Of a stretch of DNA of 64,000 nt, positions 12,174-24,532 are shown one piece after another. A model generated the notes under the pieces. The model was given only the letters and a program-made list of their open reading frames with translations. It did no database searches and was not told the DNA's origin. Position 1 is the first letter of the stretch. The number at the start of each line of letters is the position of its first letter. Source of the DNA: Ephemerocybe angulata (lineage: Eukaryota; Basidiomycota; Agaricomycetes; Agaricales; Psathyrellaceae); contig JAACJK010000175.1 in assembly GCA_013368325.1 (NCBI GenBank), forward strand, positions 225,868-289,867, written 5' to 3'. The position numbers and the translations under genes are program-made.

Positions 12174-12962
12174 TAGCTATCGCTAAGTAGGATTGGAAAA
12201 GCGCTATCGCTTTCGCCTGCATGTCCTCGTGTCGGAATATACCTCGCAAATTTTCATAAATTCTAGGCACGACGCTGGCACCATCTTTCGGGTCTGGCTG
12301 TTTAAAGTTCTGGGTATCGGGCTCTCTCGTGCCTCGCCTAGACTTTGCTCGAGTGTGAGCCATACATAAGAGGGTAGCTGCGGCCCGCAAGCCACGTCCC
12401 GTCTCTCAGGTTGAATGCCTGAAGCAAAGGGTGCGCCCTAAATCCTTACACATAATACCTTACTTACAGATTAGGGCGTTCCTGCTCATCTTGAGATTCC
12501 AGACTCCAGCTCGGAAGTGCTTCCCTCCCGGGACCGTGTCGGGCTCTTGTTCCACCCACATATGGCTTGCACGTCCCTCCGGCATTCTAAGGGCTGCCGC
12601 TTTGACATGAAATATCTAATTGCATGGAGCGTCGGTGGACGTAATCTTGCACGCTGGTCCGTTGATCCTGAGTCGGGCTGACCTTCCTCATTCGCGGAGA
12701 AGGTTAAACACCTCCCCAGCATGCATGCCCTCGATGCTTCGCGTTGAATCCGGTCCTCGATCAACAAACATTTGTTCAATGGCTGCACATTCTTGCGTCC
12801 TACATATTCTTGAGGTAACCTGGATTTCGCCCCCGTCTTCGCGACGTTTCGTATGCTCTTTCTCTTTCACGTCTCTCGTTCACGCTCTTTTCGCTCTTTT
12901 CGCTTTCCTCTCCGCTTTACCGACCGACTTTTGACGCGCCTAAGCAATCGCCATCGCCCGTA
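12174..12962. other. intergenic, no gene assigned
   Basis: Nearly 800 bp between the CDF gene and the next plus-strand start. Minus-strand frames of up to 100 codons (12121-12788) lack recognisable features. A pyrimidine-rich tract at 12850-12915 fits a fungal promoter upstream of the next gene. Confidence 0.45.
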
Positions 12963-14271
12963 ATGAACCTTTCCGATCCTTTTTATCAATTTCAACGTAC
13001 GCTGTGCTCTCGACGCGGTGAAGCGCGACGCTGACGTGAGGGTCACGCACAGTGACCTCCTCAATCTGTTCCTCAGTCGCTATCGCCTCAACAATATATC
13101 GCCTCTACGTCCGAAGAAGTAAATTCTGGGTCGACGATGTACGTTTGGCGCGCTCCTGTTCTGACCTCGCCGCTTTCTTGCACGCATATTGAAACTTTCT
13201 ATCACCCCAGGGTTGCGCCTTCTGCTCTATGCTCGCGTTGTGTGTCCAGATCATCGCAACGTTTACACCTCTCTGTATGGTCCCCTCCGTTCGATGGGCG
13301 CGTGTCCGAGCTGACCACCGACGCGCCTTATGCCTTTCTAGCACTGTCTACGGGTGTCGCTCGTTACTATCTCATGATCACCGCCTTCTATATCATCGTT
13401 TGGTGCGTGGTTTCGGTATCCTGTCACGCGTTTTTTCACTCTCTTCTGTTAGGACATCACGATTCTCTATCCTCTTCTCTGTCATACGCATCGACCCTAG
13501 TAAATTCCGCAAACGGGCGCTCCTGAGCGGGGCCTTCATGTTCTTTGTGGTCTGTGCGTTTCTTATAGCGCAGCTCTATTGGACATGCGAGCCTCAGCAT
13601 GCATGGAAGAAGTGGAGAGTGCCACAATGCACACTTTCGAAGCAGGTGGCCATCACCCAACTTGTCTGTGAGTGTCAAACGCGTCTCGAATCCTCAGAGT
13701 TGAAGCTGATTTCTGTATATTCCCAGTTGACACCGTGGCGGATTTGGTCGTACTGATCGTTCCGCTGCAACTTCTTGTCGTGCTGCAGGATAAATGGCTA
13801 CGGTCGAGGTTGATGATGATCTTCTCAACGTGCATGATCACGACTGTTGTCTCGCTCGTTCACGCTATCGCCATTCTCACCCTAAAAGGCCCTGCAATTG
13901 TCATCGTTGCTCTAGTCGAGGTCAGATTTAATCTGTATCCCAGGCGAATCAAGTGCTGATTCGCGTATCGCCTACTGCAGAGCAGCATTTCACTAATTGT
14001 CTGCAACCTCCCGGTCATCGCGACTGCCCTCCTTAACCTCGGTGACCACTCTCCTCCGCGCCTTCAACCAAGTGGGAACAGCAGCAATTCCGCTGATGAA
14101 CACCCCCAAATGTCGGTCAGATTTCTGACCCACACACCCTCCCAGACGTCCGCCTCCGTGCTGCTGACCGAACCACCCCTGGCATTGCGCCACGAGCGAT
14201 CCTTGGGATTCTCCACGCGGCCGAGCAGCGTAATGCTCAAACCTGATATGGACCATCCTCCTCGTATATGA
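12963..14271 (+). CDS. fungal integral membrane protein, rhodopsin-like multi-TM family
   Basis: Inferred start MNLSDPFYQFQ, spliced to TSSICSSVAIASTIYRLYVR (TM2) and RSKFWVDD. Further TM segments are AFCSMLALCVQIIATF, YYLMITAFYIIVW, LLSGAFMFFVVCAFLIAQLY, DTVADLVVLIVPLQLLVVL and LMMIFSTCMITTVVSLVHAI. The loop YWTCEPQHAWKKWRVPQC contains two Cys and lies between TM segments. The C-terminal tail is hydrophilic and Ser/Pro-rich and ends DMDHPPRI. This pattern is that of the large fungal 'integral membrane / rhodopsin domain' family common in Agaricomycetes, related in layout to Pth11-like proteins. Ligand and function are unknown. The first two introns were chosen to keep the frame and could be off. 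Confidence 0.7.
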
Positions 14272-14609
14272 CGTTCTTTCCTCCTTCTCTCTAGATTATG
14301 ATTTCTTTCCTCCTCTCTCATGTTTCCGTGAACGAAAAACGTATATGTAGCGCTATGACGAACTGTAACTGAATATGTGTTATCATTATTGTATGTAGTA
14401 TACTCTACCACCAACTGTATCCACTCCTTGTCAATGTATCATCCTTTGCGCGCACTGCGCGCGACACGCTCTCAGGGGGCTGACTAATCAAGGGCCACAT
14501 CGCGACACGTCGTCCGTTCGCGCGCTCACTTGACAGCAACTCCTCGGTCTCTTCCTCCCTAACACATTCCAAAAGGCTCAAGCAAGGCTCATTCGCCAGA
14601 TTATTGGCA
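14272..14609. other. intergenic, STT3 promoter side
   Basis: About 340 bp between the membrane-protein stop and the STT3 start. It includes a short CGCG-rich segment (14450-14530). No gene was seen. Confidence 0.5.
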
Positions 14610-17463
14610 ATGCCGTCCTTGGCCTACCCAGTCCCAACGGACCTTTCTCCGGTGACGGTCAAGAATACGGCCTCCCTGTTCAGGATCATTACCCTTGCCT
14701 TGATTTCTGGAGCCGCTATTGCATCCCGCCTGTTCTCTATCATTAATTTTGAGAGTGTTATCCACGAATTGTGAGTCCTGTATGATTCTTGGGCCCATTA
14801 GTTGTGCTAACACACACCACAGCGATCCATGGTTTAACTAGTATGTGCAACGTTTGGTTCACGGGCGCGTATCTAATTCCACACGCGGTATAGTCGAGCA
14901 ACACGGGTATTGGCGTCGAAGGGTTTCTATGTGAGTATCGCAAACGTGTATCAACTAGGCTCAAGCCCTGACGTTGCTTGCAGGAATTCTGGAACTGGTT
15001 TGACCCAACGGCATGGTACCCTCTCGGGCGAGTCGTCGGCGGAACCGTCTACCCAGGTTTAATGGCCACCAGCGGTGTCATCTACTACATTCTCCAAGCC
15101 CTGAACCTCCCCGTCGACATTCGCAACATCTGTGTGCTCCTCGCCCCCGGGTTCAGTGCCCTTACCGCTTGGGCAACATACATGTACGTCATTCCGCCCG
15201 TATGGCCCACGAGCGACTCGCACTAACGCCCGTGGTACCTCAGGTTCACCAAGGAGATGAAGAACGAGAGTGCCGGACTTCTCGCAGCGGCGTTCATTGG
15301 AATCGTCCCTGGATACATTTCGCGTTCCGTAGCTGGTTCCTACGACAATGAAGCCATCGCCATCTTCCTCCTCATGTTCACCTTCTACCTCTGGATCAAG
15401 GCCCTCAAGCAGGGAAGCGCCCTCTACGGAACCGCTGCAGCAGTGTTCTACTTCTACATGGTTGCCGCCTGGGGTGAGTCTATTCCCCTCACATGCCTGC
15501 TACGCGTCTAACAATAGCACAGGTGGATACGTCTTCATCACCAACATGATTCCAGTGCACGCCCTTGTCCTCATCCTCATGGGCCGCTTTTCGCACCGTC
15601 TCTACGTCGCCTACTGTTCGTGGTACGCTATTGGCACCCTCGCCAGTATGCAAGTGCCCTTCGTCGGATTCCAGCCCGTCAGCACCAGCGAACACATGGG
15701 TGCCCTGGGTGTCTTCGGTCTCCTCCAAATCGTTGCCTTCGCCGACCTCGTCCGCTCGCACGTCTCCTCGCAGAACTTCCAGAAGATCCTGCGATTTGGT
15801 CTCGTCGCGATTGGCGGTCTTGGTGCCTCGGCGTTCGTCGCCCTCACTTACTCTGGCAATATTGCACCATGGACTGGACGTTTCTACTCTCTCTGGGATA
15901 CCGGATATGCCAAGAAGTGAGTCTTTCGCTATCCCATTATTCACTTCCTGGTGCTTATAAGAACTAGGTACATCCCCATTATTGCATCAGTTTCCGAGCA
16001 TCAGCCTACCGCCTGGCCCTCTTTCTTCATGGACCTTCAGATGCTTGTGTTCCTGTTCCCCGCCGGTGTCATCCTGTGCTTCCGCGAACTCCGCGACGAG
16101 CACCTCTTCGTCATCATCTACTCCGTCATGGCCAGCTACTTCGCCGGTGTCATGGTCCGTCTCATGCTGACCCTCACTCCGGTCGTCTGCGTCTCCTCCG
16201 CCATCGCGCTCTCCACCCTCCTCGAGACCTACATCAACCCCGTCGAGCCAGACGCCGAGAGGGATGCCTCCGCCCCCACCGAGCCTCAGCAAGCCGCGAA
16301 CGGCAGCTCTGCCCAGCCCGCTGCTGCCACACCCTCGAAGAAAGGCAAGAAGGCTGCTTCTGCTGCGCCCGCCGCGTCCTCTTCTGCGTTCAGCGAGCTC
16401 GTGGCTGCTTCCTCTGGCAAGAAGTCGTACTTCTCCTCGCCCCGGGGCATCTTCGGCATGGACACGCGCGTCATGGTCGTTCTCAACACGCTCTGGATGC
16501 TGAGCTTCTTTGTCTTCCATTGCACGTACGTGACGTCGAGCGCGTACTCTTCGCCTTCGGTTGTGTTGGCGTCGCAGGCCCAGGACGGCTCGCAGCATAT
16601 CATTGATGATTTCCGTGAGGCGTACTATTGGATCAGGCAGAACACGCCTGAGGATGCGGTTGTGATGAGTTGGTGGGATTATGGGTACCAGATTGCGGGC
16701 ATGGCGGATAGGCCGACGTTGGTCGATAACAATACTTGGAACAACAGTGCGTGATACTCAATCTCTTCTTCTTGGCTGGGTGCAAATGCTAACTTTGGTA
16801 CCCCAGCCCATATTGCGACTGTCGGCAAAGCGATGTCTTCCTCTGAGGAGAACGCGTACCCCATCCTCCGCAAGCACGACGTAGACTACGTCCTCGTCAT
16901 CTTCGGCGGGCTCATCGGTTACTCCGGCGACGATATCAACAAGTTCTTGTGGATGGTGCGGATTGCGCAGGGCGTGTGGCCGGACGAGATCCAGGAGAGC
17001 AACTACTTCACGCCGAGGGGAGAGTATAGGGTCGATGATGCTGCGAGTAAGACGATGAAGGACAGTTTGATGTACAAGATGTCGTATTATCGGTGCGTCT
17101 GTTTTTTTTACCCGTGTCTTGGGGTGGGTCCTAATGTTGGGTTTTACAATGTAGCTTTGCGGATTTGTTCGGTGGGGGCCAAGCTATGGATCGCGTGCGT
17201 AACCAGCAAGCGCCGAAAAACATCGAACTCGACTACCTCGGTAAGCTTTTCCCTAATCCACTTTCCCTATAGTTCCACATTTACTAACTGGTCCTGGGTA
17301 ACCCACAGACGAAGCCTTCACATCCGAAAACTGGATCGTCCGGCTGTACCAGGTACGCAAGGAGGATATCCTCGGGCGCGACCTCAAGAGCGCGAACGCG
17401 TTCGAAAAGGGAAAGAAGAGGAAGAGGAGCAAGCCGCTGTCGAGAAGGAGGGCTATTGTTTGA
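14610..17463 (+). CDS. STT3: oligosaccharyltransferase catalytic subunit STT3
   Basis: Begins [18 protein letters not shown], then the first TM helix and the acidic/metal motif FDPWFNYR. It continues through [30 protein letters not shown] and the [10 protein letters not shown] signature. A low-complexity Ala/Ser insert (about 16240-16420) is followed by the luminal catalytic domain with [11 protein letters not shown] (the WWDYG motif, about 16668-16690) and DNNTWNN. The end is basic ([18 protein letters not shown]), as in ER proteins of this family. About 10-13 TM helices and several short introns are present. STT3 moves the lipid-linked glycan onto Asn of N-X-S/T sequons in nascent ER proteins. 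It is the only OST subunit in the window. The length of roughly 770 residues is normal. Confidence 0.95.
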
Positions 17464-17615
17464 GCATATACATACATGCACTGACTGCCTGGTGTGTAAT
17501 AGTAATTTATTCAATGGAGATCGTTGGATACATGGCAAGGCGTAATTGAGCGTCGTGGGTCGTGAGGCATTCGTTCATTCTCAGGCAGAGTGGCAGAGAG
17601 GCAGGGTGTTTGGCG

Positions 17616-19755
17616 CTAAGCCTCGTAGTCCGCTGCGGCTGATTGGATGAGTTCTTTTGTCTTTTGGCTGCGTGGTTTGATCACGCATTTGAATGGGAGA
17701 GAGTGTCTGCAGCAGGGTTTCAGCAAGGGGATGAAAGGATGTTCACTGAACTACTTACGAGGTGATTCCAGCGGCGACGTCAAGCGGGGGCTCGATGACA
17801 TTCCCCTCCTCGTCCTTGGCTTTGGATATCTCGAATGTGGCGAGGATGCAGGCTGCGCTGAGGAATAGTTGGGAGAGGGCAATGTGGAACCCGGGGCACA
17901 TCCTGTCGGGAAAGGGGATCGGGTCAGCAACATAGCACTCGTCTTAGTTTTCGAGGCGAAGTGAGATGATATCACCTACCTTCGTCCGAAACCGAACGCG
18001 ATGGTTTGCGGATCCCTGACCTCCTGGTTGTGCGAGAGGCCGTCGGGGGATAGGAAGCGCTCTGGGCTGAACTCCTCTGGGTTGGGGTATATTTTTGGGT
18101 CGAATAGCATTCCTCGTTGGTTGGGGATGATTAGGGTGTTCTTGGGGATGTAATAGCCGTTGTAGACGTCGTCTTCTGTGCTCAGGTGGGGTAGACCTGT
18201 AGTATTAGTAAGTTGTTAGCATTCGCTGGTTCATTTTGGGATGATGGTGGTTTGTACGGACCAATTCCAGATACAGGACGCCATCTTCAACGAGTCAGGG
18301 TCAGGTTTCGCCGGGTCGAACAGGTATATTAATTTGAACTGACCTGACGACCTCCTTCAGTACAGCCCGCAAATAAGGAAGCTTCTCCTCGTCTGATAGG
18401 TCTGGGAGACGGTCAGACCCCACGACAGTATCAAGCTCCTTTCTCGCCTTGGCTTGGATTTCTGGGAACAAGGTCATTGCCAGGATGAAGTTGGTGATTG
18501 TGGCATGGGTGGTATCGTATCCAGCTGATGGAATTTGGGTCAAGTATTAAGTTCATTAACTGTTTGCACCCGAGTGCGATGAAATGGGATTTGGACGTAC
18601 CACCGAAGAAGACACTTGCTACTTCCTTGAGCTCCAGTATAGCATCCTGAATTTGTTTGGGATCCTCCATGTCGCGGATCTCCTCAAGAGCCATAGAAAC
18701 AAGGGACGGTCGCGCCGTCCCATTCGCCTTCATAGAATCCCAGTCAGTATCATAATATAACATCCTCATGTTCGAAAAACCCACAATGTGTCGCTCAGCG
18801 TCGGCAAACGGCATATCAAGCAGCCTGTTCATAGTCTCCCTCCCCCGCCTCGCATCCTCAAAGAACCCGGTGCCAGGAAGCCACTTCGGGAGGTACTTCA
18901 TCCAGGGGATTGTGTCGACGAGGTATCGCCCCGGAATGAAGGCCTCGAGGACTTGGTCCAGGGAGTCCTGGGCTATCTTGATGTTTGGATCGTTCTTCGC
19001 GCGGATGGGCATTCCGTAGGCCATGGAGATGACGGCTGCGCCGACCATGCTACGTTCAATTTAGCGTGGCGTTAGTATGGATATTCGCGTGCAAGGGTGG
19101 TAAGTAGAAGGGTAGGTTCGCTTACTGCTTGATGTGGGTTATGAAGTCTTCTGGGGAGGCTAAGAGCTTGGGGAGCATGAGGCGAGTGAACTCTCGCACA
19201 CGGGGGTGGTAGGCGGGTGTGTTGCTCGCTGAGAAGTATTTCGAGAACAAGCGCCGTTGGCTTTTCCACTTGGAGTTGTAGGGTAGCGTTGGCATGGTCC
19301 AGTCGTATCCCATCCTGGATACAGGTGAATAAGCTACTGTCAGCTGTACGTAGAGAGACCGACCGGCTTACAGCTCGTTCACCATTGTGAAGGAAGAGCG
19401 CCCGGAATAGATGGCCGAGCGTGAATCGAAGAGGTCCTTGACCATCTGGTACGAGTTTATGACGATAATGCCCATTCCAGCTGCGTCGAGGTATATGATA
19501 TCTGAGTCTGCTCGACCCTTGAGTTCCCGGGACATTCAGCCGTGAATATGGAGAGCACATACTCAGCTCTTTCCCCCATCGCTCGAAGGCGAACCATCCG
19601 TGGCTAGTGGGCATCTGCAGTGCATGCCCAAGCAGTGGTAGACGACCCTTGGGGGACGGCGGGAGAGCATATTTTTCTTTGTTCTTGCGCTTTAGGAAGA
19701 GGAATACGCTTGCAGCCAGGACGACGACGCCGACATCTTGGAAGTTCAAAGGCAT
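17616..19755 (-). CDS. cytochrome P450 monooxygenase
   Basis: Starts MPLNFQDVGVVVLAASVFLF, a single membrane anchor, then KRKNKEKYALPPSPKGRLPL (proline-rich hinge). Later parts are WKSQRRLFSKYFSA (helix C, W-x-x-x-R), the I-helix AGYDTTHATI (about 18510-18540), EVVRWRPV with the ExxR pair joined across an intron, and the heme loop FGFGRRMCPGFHIA (about 17900-18000) with the cysteine ligand. The last exon gives LPFKCVIKPRSQKTKELI and ends AADYEA, after an intron placed between GITS and HSLPF. Length is about 515 residues, normal for a microsomal class II P450. Substrate is unknown; no other pathway gene lies beside it. A TATAAA lies about 125 bp upstream. Confidence 0.93.
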
Positions 19756-19877
19756 CGTATCGTCTGCACTGCGAAGAGAAGGATCGATGGCCTGAGGATT
19801 CGTGGAGGCTGCTTCACAGCGAGGGAAGAGTCAAGGGGGTACCGAAGAACGTCAATCGGTCTTAGTAGCCTTTGCCT

Positions 19878-19883
19878 TTATAC
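19878..19883 (-). promoter_or_regulatory. TATA box of the P450 gene
   Basis: TATAAA on the minus strand, about 123 bp before the P450 start codon. It is a good match and spacing, but is judged by eye only. Confidence 0.45.
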
Positions 19884-20091
19884 CTTTTCCAACCTTACGG
19901 TACACTTGACATGTGTCTGTGGGGTGACTGTGGGCGCTACACCTGCCTATAATGGGTTAAGGAAGATGATTCGAATTCTTGGCCGCCCACTCGGGGACCT
20001 TCAAATATTTACACGGGAAAGGAGGAGGTGCTGGTTTTAGGGAGCAACCAATGTTGGACGTCGGACTCGAGCTCCATTCAAGCCTCCGAGT

Positions 20092-20509
20092 TTAATTAAT
20101 TGAGGTGATAATCACCCGTGGGTACTCAGTCGGCATGCCGCCTTGCACTCGCGGGAGCTCTCTATTCTGGAAGAGAGAAAACGTTTCTGCGTCCTGAAGC
20201 GCAGGTAATGAATATACGGTCCTCAAACGAAACAACTGAGATTGCTGCAGAGCGACTCACCTCCTCGATCATCTTTACATCATCAGAAGCTCGAAGAAAA
20301 TCAAGCGTCTCCTCGCTAAAGGTCCCTGAGTACGCATCCAGATGTTTAAAGATGTCCTTTATTTCCGAGCCGAAGAGATGGGGGCGAAGCGCCGCGAAAT
20401 GGGTCTCCTTGTCGACGCCCTTTTTAAGGGTAACGATGTAGGTGGTTGACTCTTTTTTCTTCCCCTCCGTCGTATGCGCCATATCGATTGTGGGTGCCGA
20501 GTCCGCCAT
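20092..20509 (-). CDS. small stand-alone I9-type (subtilisin propeptide-like) inhibitor
   Basis: The product starts MADSAPTIDMAHTTEGKKKE. The body STTYIVTLKKGVDKETHFAA and YSGTFSEETLDFLRASDDVK match the inhibitor I9 fold of subtilisin propeptides. That family includes yeast Pbi2 and the Pleurotus proteinase A inhibitor. An intron of about 67 nt follows MIEE, with donor GTGAGT. The second exon reads DAETFSLFQNRELPR and stops at 20092. No catalytic protease domain follows, so it is an independent inhibitor or intramolecular-chaperone-like protein. There is no signal peptide, which suggests cytosolic or vacuolar action on subtilase-type proteases. If the intron is not used, the frame stops after a different, shorter tail. 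Confidence 0.75.
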
Positions 20510-20862
20510 AGAAGATGAGAGATAAGGCTGTAGAAGTGCTTCAAGTGCGGGTAGATGGCGTAGATGGGGGATGTTTGCAAAGATACGGTGATGGCCCGAA
20601 TGCACAGGCTTTTATCCCGTCATTTGAGACCTCCAAGTCTTACCTACTCCACCGTCTGAAACTCCAACTAAAGGTGCGCTGAACAAGCGCTGGACACGCG
20701 CCGGGAACGTGCCACCACACAAACCCAAACATCGCGTGTCAAACGCGTCGAAAACTCGTTGTGTTTGAGTTGCCTGCGGCCATCAGCCACGCCGAAATAC
20801 ATATGTCTTCCGCCCCACCACCTTCCCCCTATCCCTCCTGAACCCAGTCCCAAATCCCTGAC
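20510..20862. other. divergent intergenic region
   Basis: About 350 bp between the divergent I9 inhibitor (minus) and RING protein (plus) genes. It contains an open minus-strand frame without known features. It is probably promoter sequence for both. Confidence 0.45.
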
Positions 20863-22270
20863 ATGAACGCCCAGCTGCTCTGCCAAATATGCCTGAACAC
20901 CTACTTGTGCAGCCAGTTCAAGAGCTTCATCTGCGGTGCGTCCCACACGGGTTTCAAGTACAAGTCCAAGGAGTACATAGTAGGAGTACATAGTATTCAA
21001 CTCACCCTCGAATGAACGGCAGGCCATGGATACTGCAAAACGTGCGTCGACACCCTCTTCGAGCGCAGCCCGACGAAATGCCCCGCCTGCCGGCGCGCCC
21101 TGCGTCGCGTAGACGTGCACGACCTCTTCCTGGATCTCCAGGTCGTCGACCCCAAGGTCACCTTCACGGACAAGGTCATCGAGGGCTTCGGGAAGATGGA
21201 CGAGGCGACTCCTCTGGACAGCGTAAAGCGCGCGGCGGAGAAGATCGAGAGGGGCGCAAAGGTTTCGAAAGGCGACAAGGATCTGACGGTAAGTGGCAGC
21301 CCAACCCGCCCTCCCTGCCACTGTGTGTTACTCTCGACTGAAGACGACGGACGTGTAGACACGCCTCCTCGAATCCATCGAAGACTTCAAACAACGCATC
21401 ATCCCCGTCTTCGCCCTAGTCCAATCCCAACGGCAAGAAATCGCCACTCTCAAAGCGCAGGCAGCCTCCTCCTCAGCCTCCCTCCACTCCCTCCAGAACC
21501 GCTTCAAGCGCCTCGACGCCCTCCCCGCCAAACTCACCCTCCTAGAGCACGAGCGCGACAAGGCGCTCCAGCTCGCCGAAGACGCCGCCACCGCCGTCGT
21601 GAACCTCCGCAGCGAACTGGACACAGCCCGCACAGAACGCGAACAGTATCAGAAGATGTACGAGGCCACGGAGAACGAGAAACGGCATATTGCAGGGCGC
21701 GACGCAGCGAACGCGGGCGCTCTGAAACGTACAAGAGAGAAGCTGGCTCACGTGCGGGAAGAGCTTAAGGATCTTAAGGAGAAACACCAGCATCTCGTCG
21801 CTGAATCGCAGATGCAGATGCTGAGTAGTAGTAATCCCACTTCAACTTCGCCGTACCCGTACCGAGAACCACGGCAGCCGCAGGTGCGCAGCGCGTATTC
21901 AGTTATCTATCAGCTCTGTGTAACAGCCCGCTCACAACAGCGCCTTCAGGACTACGACGACGGCGACTTTTCGAGCCACGAAACCCGCCAACCACTACAA
22001 GTACGACAAGTCCGAGCCGCATCATCCCAAGTTGAGAATCAACCGATACCGATACCCGACTTCGAAGGTCTTCCCCGCCCAGGTTCGTTTGGCTCCAACT
22101 GGCAGCTAGCATCCAACAGAAGTTACGGCGCTCTGGGGAAAGTTAAGGGCAAGATGACGACGCCGCCGACGCATCGGAGGGTGGCGAACCCGATGGTCCT
22201 CAAACTCGATGGCAAAGGGAAACCGACGACTGCTGTCCAGCTTGGTCCCAAGCGCTCGTTGAGGGTCTGA
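20863..22270 (+). CDS. RING-finger coiled-coil protein (copy 1)
   Basis: Starts MNAQLLCQICLNTY, and the C3HC4 RING continues after a first intron as HGYCKTCVDTLFERSPTKCP-AC. Eight zinc ligands are therefore in place (CxxC, CxH, CxxC, CxxC). The middle (21360-21810) is a long coiled coil (EIATLKAQAASSSASLHSLQ, LEHERDKALQLAED, REKLAHVREELKDLKEKHQH). The C-terminal part is Pro/Ser/Gln-rich and basic, ending QLGPKRSLRV. RING domains usually recruit E2 enzymes, so a ubiquitin E3 role is likely but the substrate is unknown. A second protein of the same plan lies at 24533-25880. The stop (22270) is 227 bp from the convergent RPL11 stop. Confidence 0.82.
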
Positions 22271-22496
22271 ACGAAGTCAGGTCCATCCATCCATATCCTA
22301 ACTTATATATCTATCGCTTTCGTATTGCTTTCGGATTGTATCATTATCGTTGTTGGACTCGAGAAAGGTGTCGCGGAGAAGGAGGCATGTCTTATTCGCG
22401 AAGTGTGGGTGGGCTCATGCAAGGGATGTAATGCCATAGAGAATGAAATGCATAGTCGCGCATGGGAGGTACAACAACAACGAAGGGGCATAGCAT

Positions 22497-23200
22497 TTAT
22501 TTCTGAAGAATACATCAGGATTGCACATACGATACGAGAGACACGGCGGCTACTCACCAGGATGATACCGTCGAAGCGCTGCTTGAACCATGCCTGAGTG
22601 TCCTCCTTCTTCACCTTGTGGGTGAACCCGATCCTGGCCTTCTTGGCCCTGCGCTTCGCCACCCGGGCACCCGGGCGACCCATCACAACGTAGAAGTCCA
22701 TACCGAAGATACCGATACCGGGGTCGTATCGGGCGCCCAAATCGATGTGCTCCTGGATACCGAAACCGAAGTTTCCGGTCTCCGAGAAGTTCTTGCGGCG
22801 CAGCTCGTACTCCTTGACCTTCAGACCACGCTCCAGGATCTCCTCGGCCTTGGGGCCACGGATGGTGACGTGGACGGCGATCTTTTCGTTCCTTCGGATA
22901 CCGAATGTTCGGACGGTGTAGCGCGCCTTGGAGGTAACGGGGGTCTGACCGGTGAGCTGCTCGAGGACCTTCGAGGCACGGGTGAGACGATCTCCGGATT
23001 CACCGACGGAGATGTCTGCGGGGGGCTGGGGTTAGGCAACGACGACGACGACTGCAATTAACCAGGATTCAGAGACGCACTGATCACGAGCTTGTCGATG
23101 CGGAGCTCACGCATGGGGTTGCTGGGGGTCGTTTTTTCGGCCTTGGGGAGACATAGTTTCAGCCTTCGTCGTCGTCGGGAACGGCGGCAAAACTCACCAT
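22497..23200 (-). CDS. RPL11: 60S ribosomal protein L11 (uL5)
   Basis: The conserved product reads [20 protein letters not shown], then [79 protein letters not shown] and [11 protein letters not shown]. This is uL5, which holds the 5S rRNA in the central protuberance of the large subunit. The first exon is only the ATG at 23198-23200, followed at once by GTGAGT; the next exon starts at GCCGAAAAAACG after a CCCAAG acceptor. No other in-frame ATG exists upstream. The last exon is also minimal: after an intron (about 22503-22563) it gives only AAA TAA. Length is about 175 residues, normal. Confidence 0.94.
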
Positions 23201-24532
23201 TTTGTCGAGGAGGAGGTGTTGTCGTTGCGCCCTTACCTGTGACTACGATTCCTTGCCTGGTGTTGCGTTGCGCGTGCCGAGCGGTGGCTGAAACCTTATT
23301 TTGGGCAGCTGCATATGTCCCCCGGCAACTCCCGGCCGCAAATTCGGCCGACCCGTGGGACTTGCGCCTGTTTCTGCTCTTCTCGGTGAGGACGTCAGGG
23401 CGTCGAGCTCGCTGTGTTCACGTCGCCGGGCACTCTGAATTTACTCGTCTTTGCGCTACTATCATGTCGACTACATCGTGAACATAATGAAAACGAACAG
23501 TGTCGCCATACTTTCACCCTCTGCCAGCTTCGATGGATGGCCCATCCTTTTGCCTGGAAAAGGAGCTTGGCGAAATTTCGACATTGTGGCGTCGTCGTCG
23601 GGCTGGAGCCTGGAGGAACCTTCGAGGTGGACACGATCCGAGTTACCCGCAGAGTCGGAAAACCTCTCTCCGGGTGGATGGGCTGCCAGTGGGTGATCAT
23701 GATACGGTTGGACGCTGCGCCCGGTAGCCCACATCTGCGAGTCTCATGGAGCGGCGTTGTAACGGCAGGAGGTGACGGTAAAGCAGCGGTCTCTACTTGA
23801 TGTATGGTTTAAGCGCCCTACTGAGTTCTCCTGTCCAAGTAGCCCGACGATCTCGTCTCGGCCCAAGAATCTCCCCGTCGACGCAATTTGGATTTTCGGT
23901 TTTGATGGGCCCACCCAACTCCCACATGTTCAATTGCACATGTCCTTGGACGACAGTGTCCATTGCGGTTCTCGGTTCGCGGACCACGCCTGGCTGGCTA
24001 TGTACCCGGTCTGCCGCAGTCTGGTGCGAGGCAGTAAATTCGTTGGAATGAGTTCCTCTGACAAGGTGCTTTGAGCGCAGTAACGTGATGGCATGATCGT
24101 AGCTGCCTAATCCTTACAGCGCCTTACTTCCAGAGCCGGACGACGGCCATTCAGAGTCCCCGGAAGACATGTACATGGACTGCCCGGACACCGTCCCATC
24201 CACACCAACCAACAACTTCCCAGCAATAGTACCGGAATTCACTGTGGTGACGTGTTGACACATCGGATCCATTGGGCCCGACCTGGATGCGCAAGAGGCT
24301 TGCCAAGGATTGGCACCGTCATCATAGTGGTGATATAATTGAACTACCGGATTAGTGATAGACCGTGACCCTGCTTGACCGAGATCCACTCGATCCCACC
24401 ACGCGCTGTGAACAAGTTCGCGCCTTTATCATCCCGTAGAATTTCTCGGAATGGGGTTCTGTCCCTTGCCTACCGCCCTACATAAACCCAGCCTCTTGGT
24501 CGCAATCACCTCCTGACCTCGTCTCCCTCCGA
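23201..24532. other. intergenic region with uncertain open frames
   Basis: 1.3 kb between RPL11 (minus) and the second RING gene (plus). It holds overlapping frames of 60-130 codons on both strands (23395-23800, 23793-23987, 24114-24389), none recognised and none with convincing splice continuity. The minus frame at 24114-24389 has plausible amino-acid composition and could be an exon of an unseen gene. The proximal part must include the RPL11 promoter. Confidence 0.4.

Noticed and set aside
15489..16598. Long minus-strand frames inside STT3
   Set aside because: Shadows of the GC-biased STT3 exons; the plus strand encodes a clear STT3.
23395..23800. Possible small gene on either strand downstream of the L11 promoter
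   Set aside because: Five frames overlap here and none can be preferred from sequence alone.
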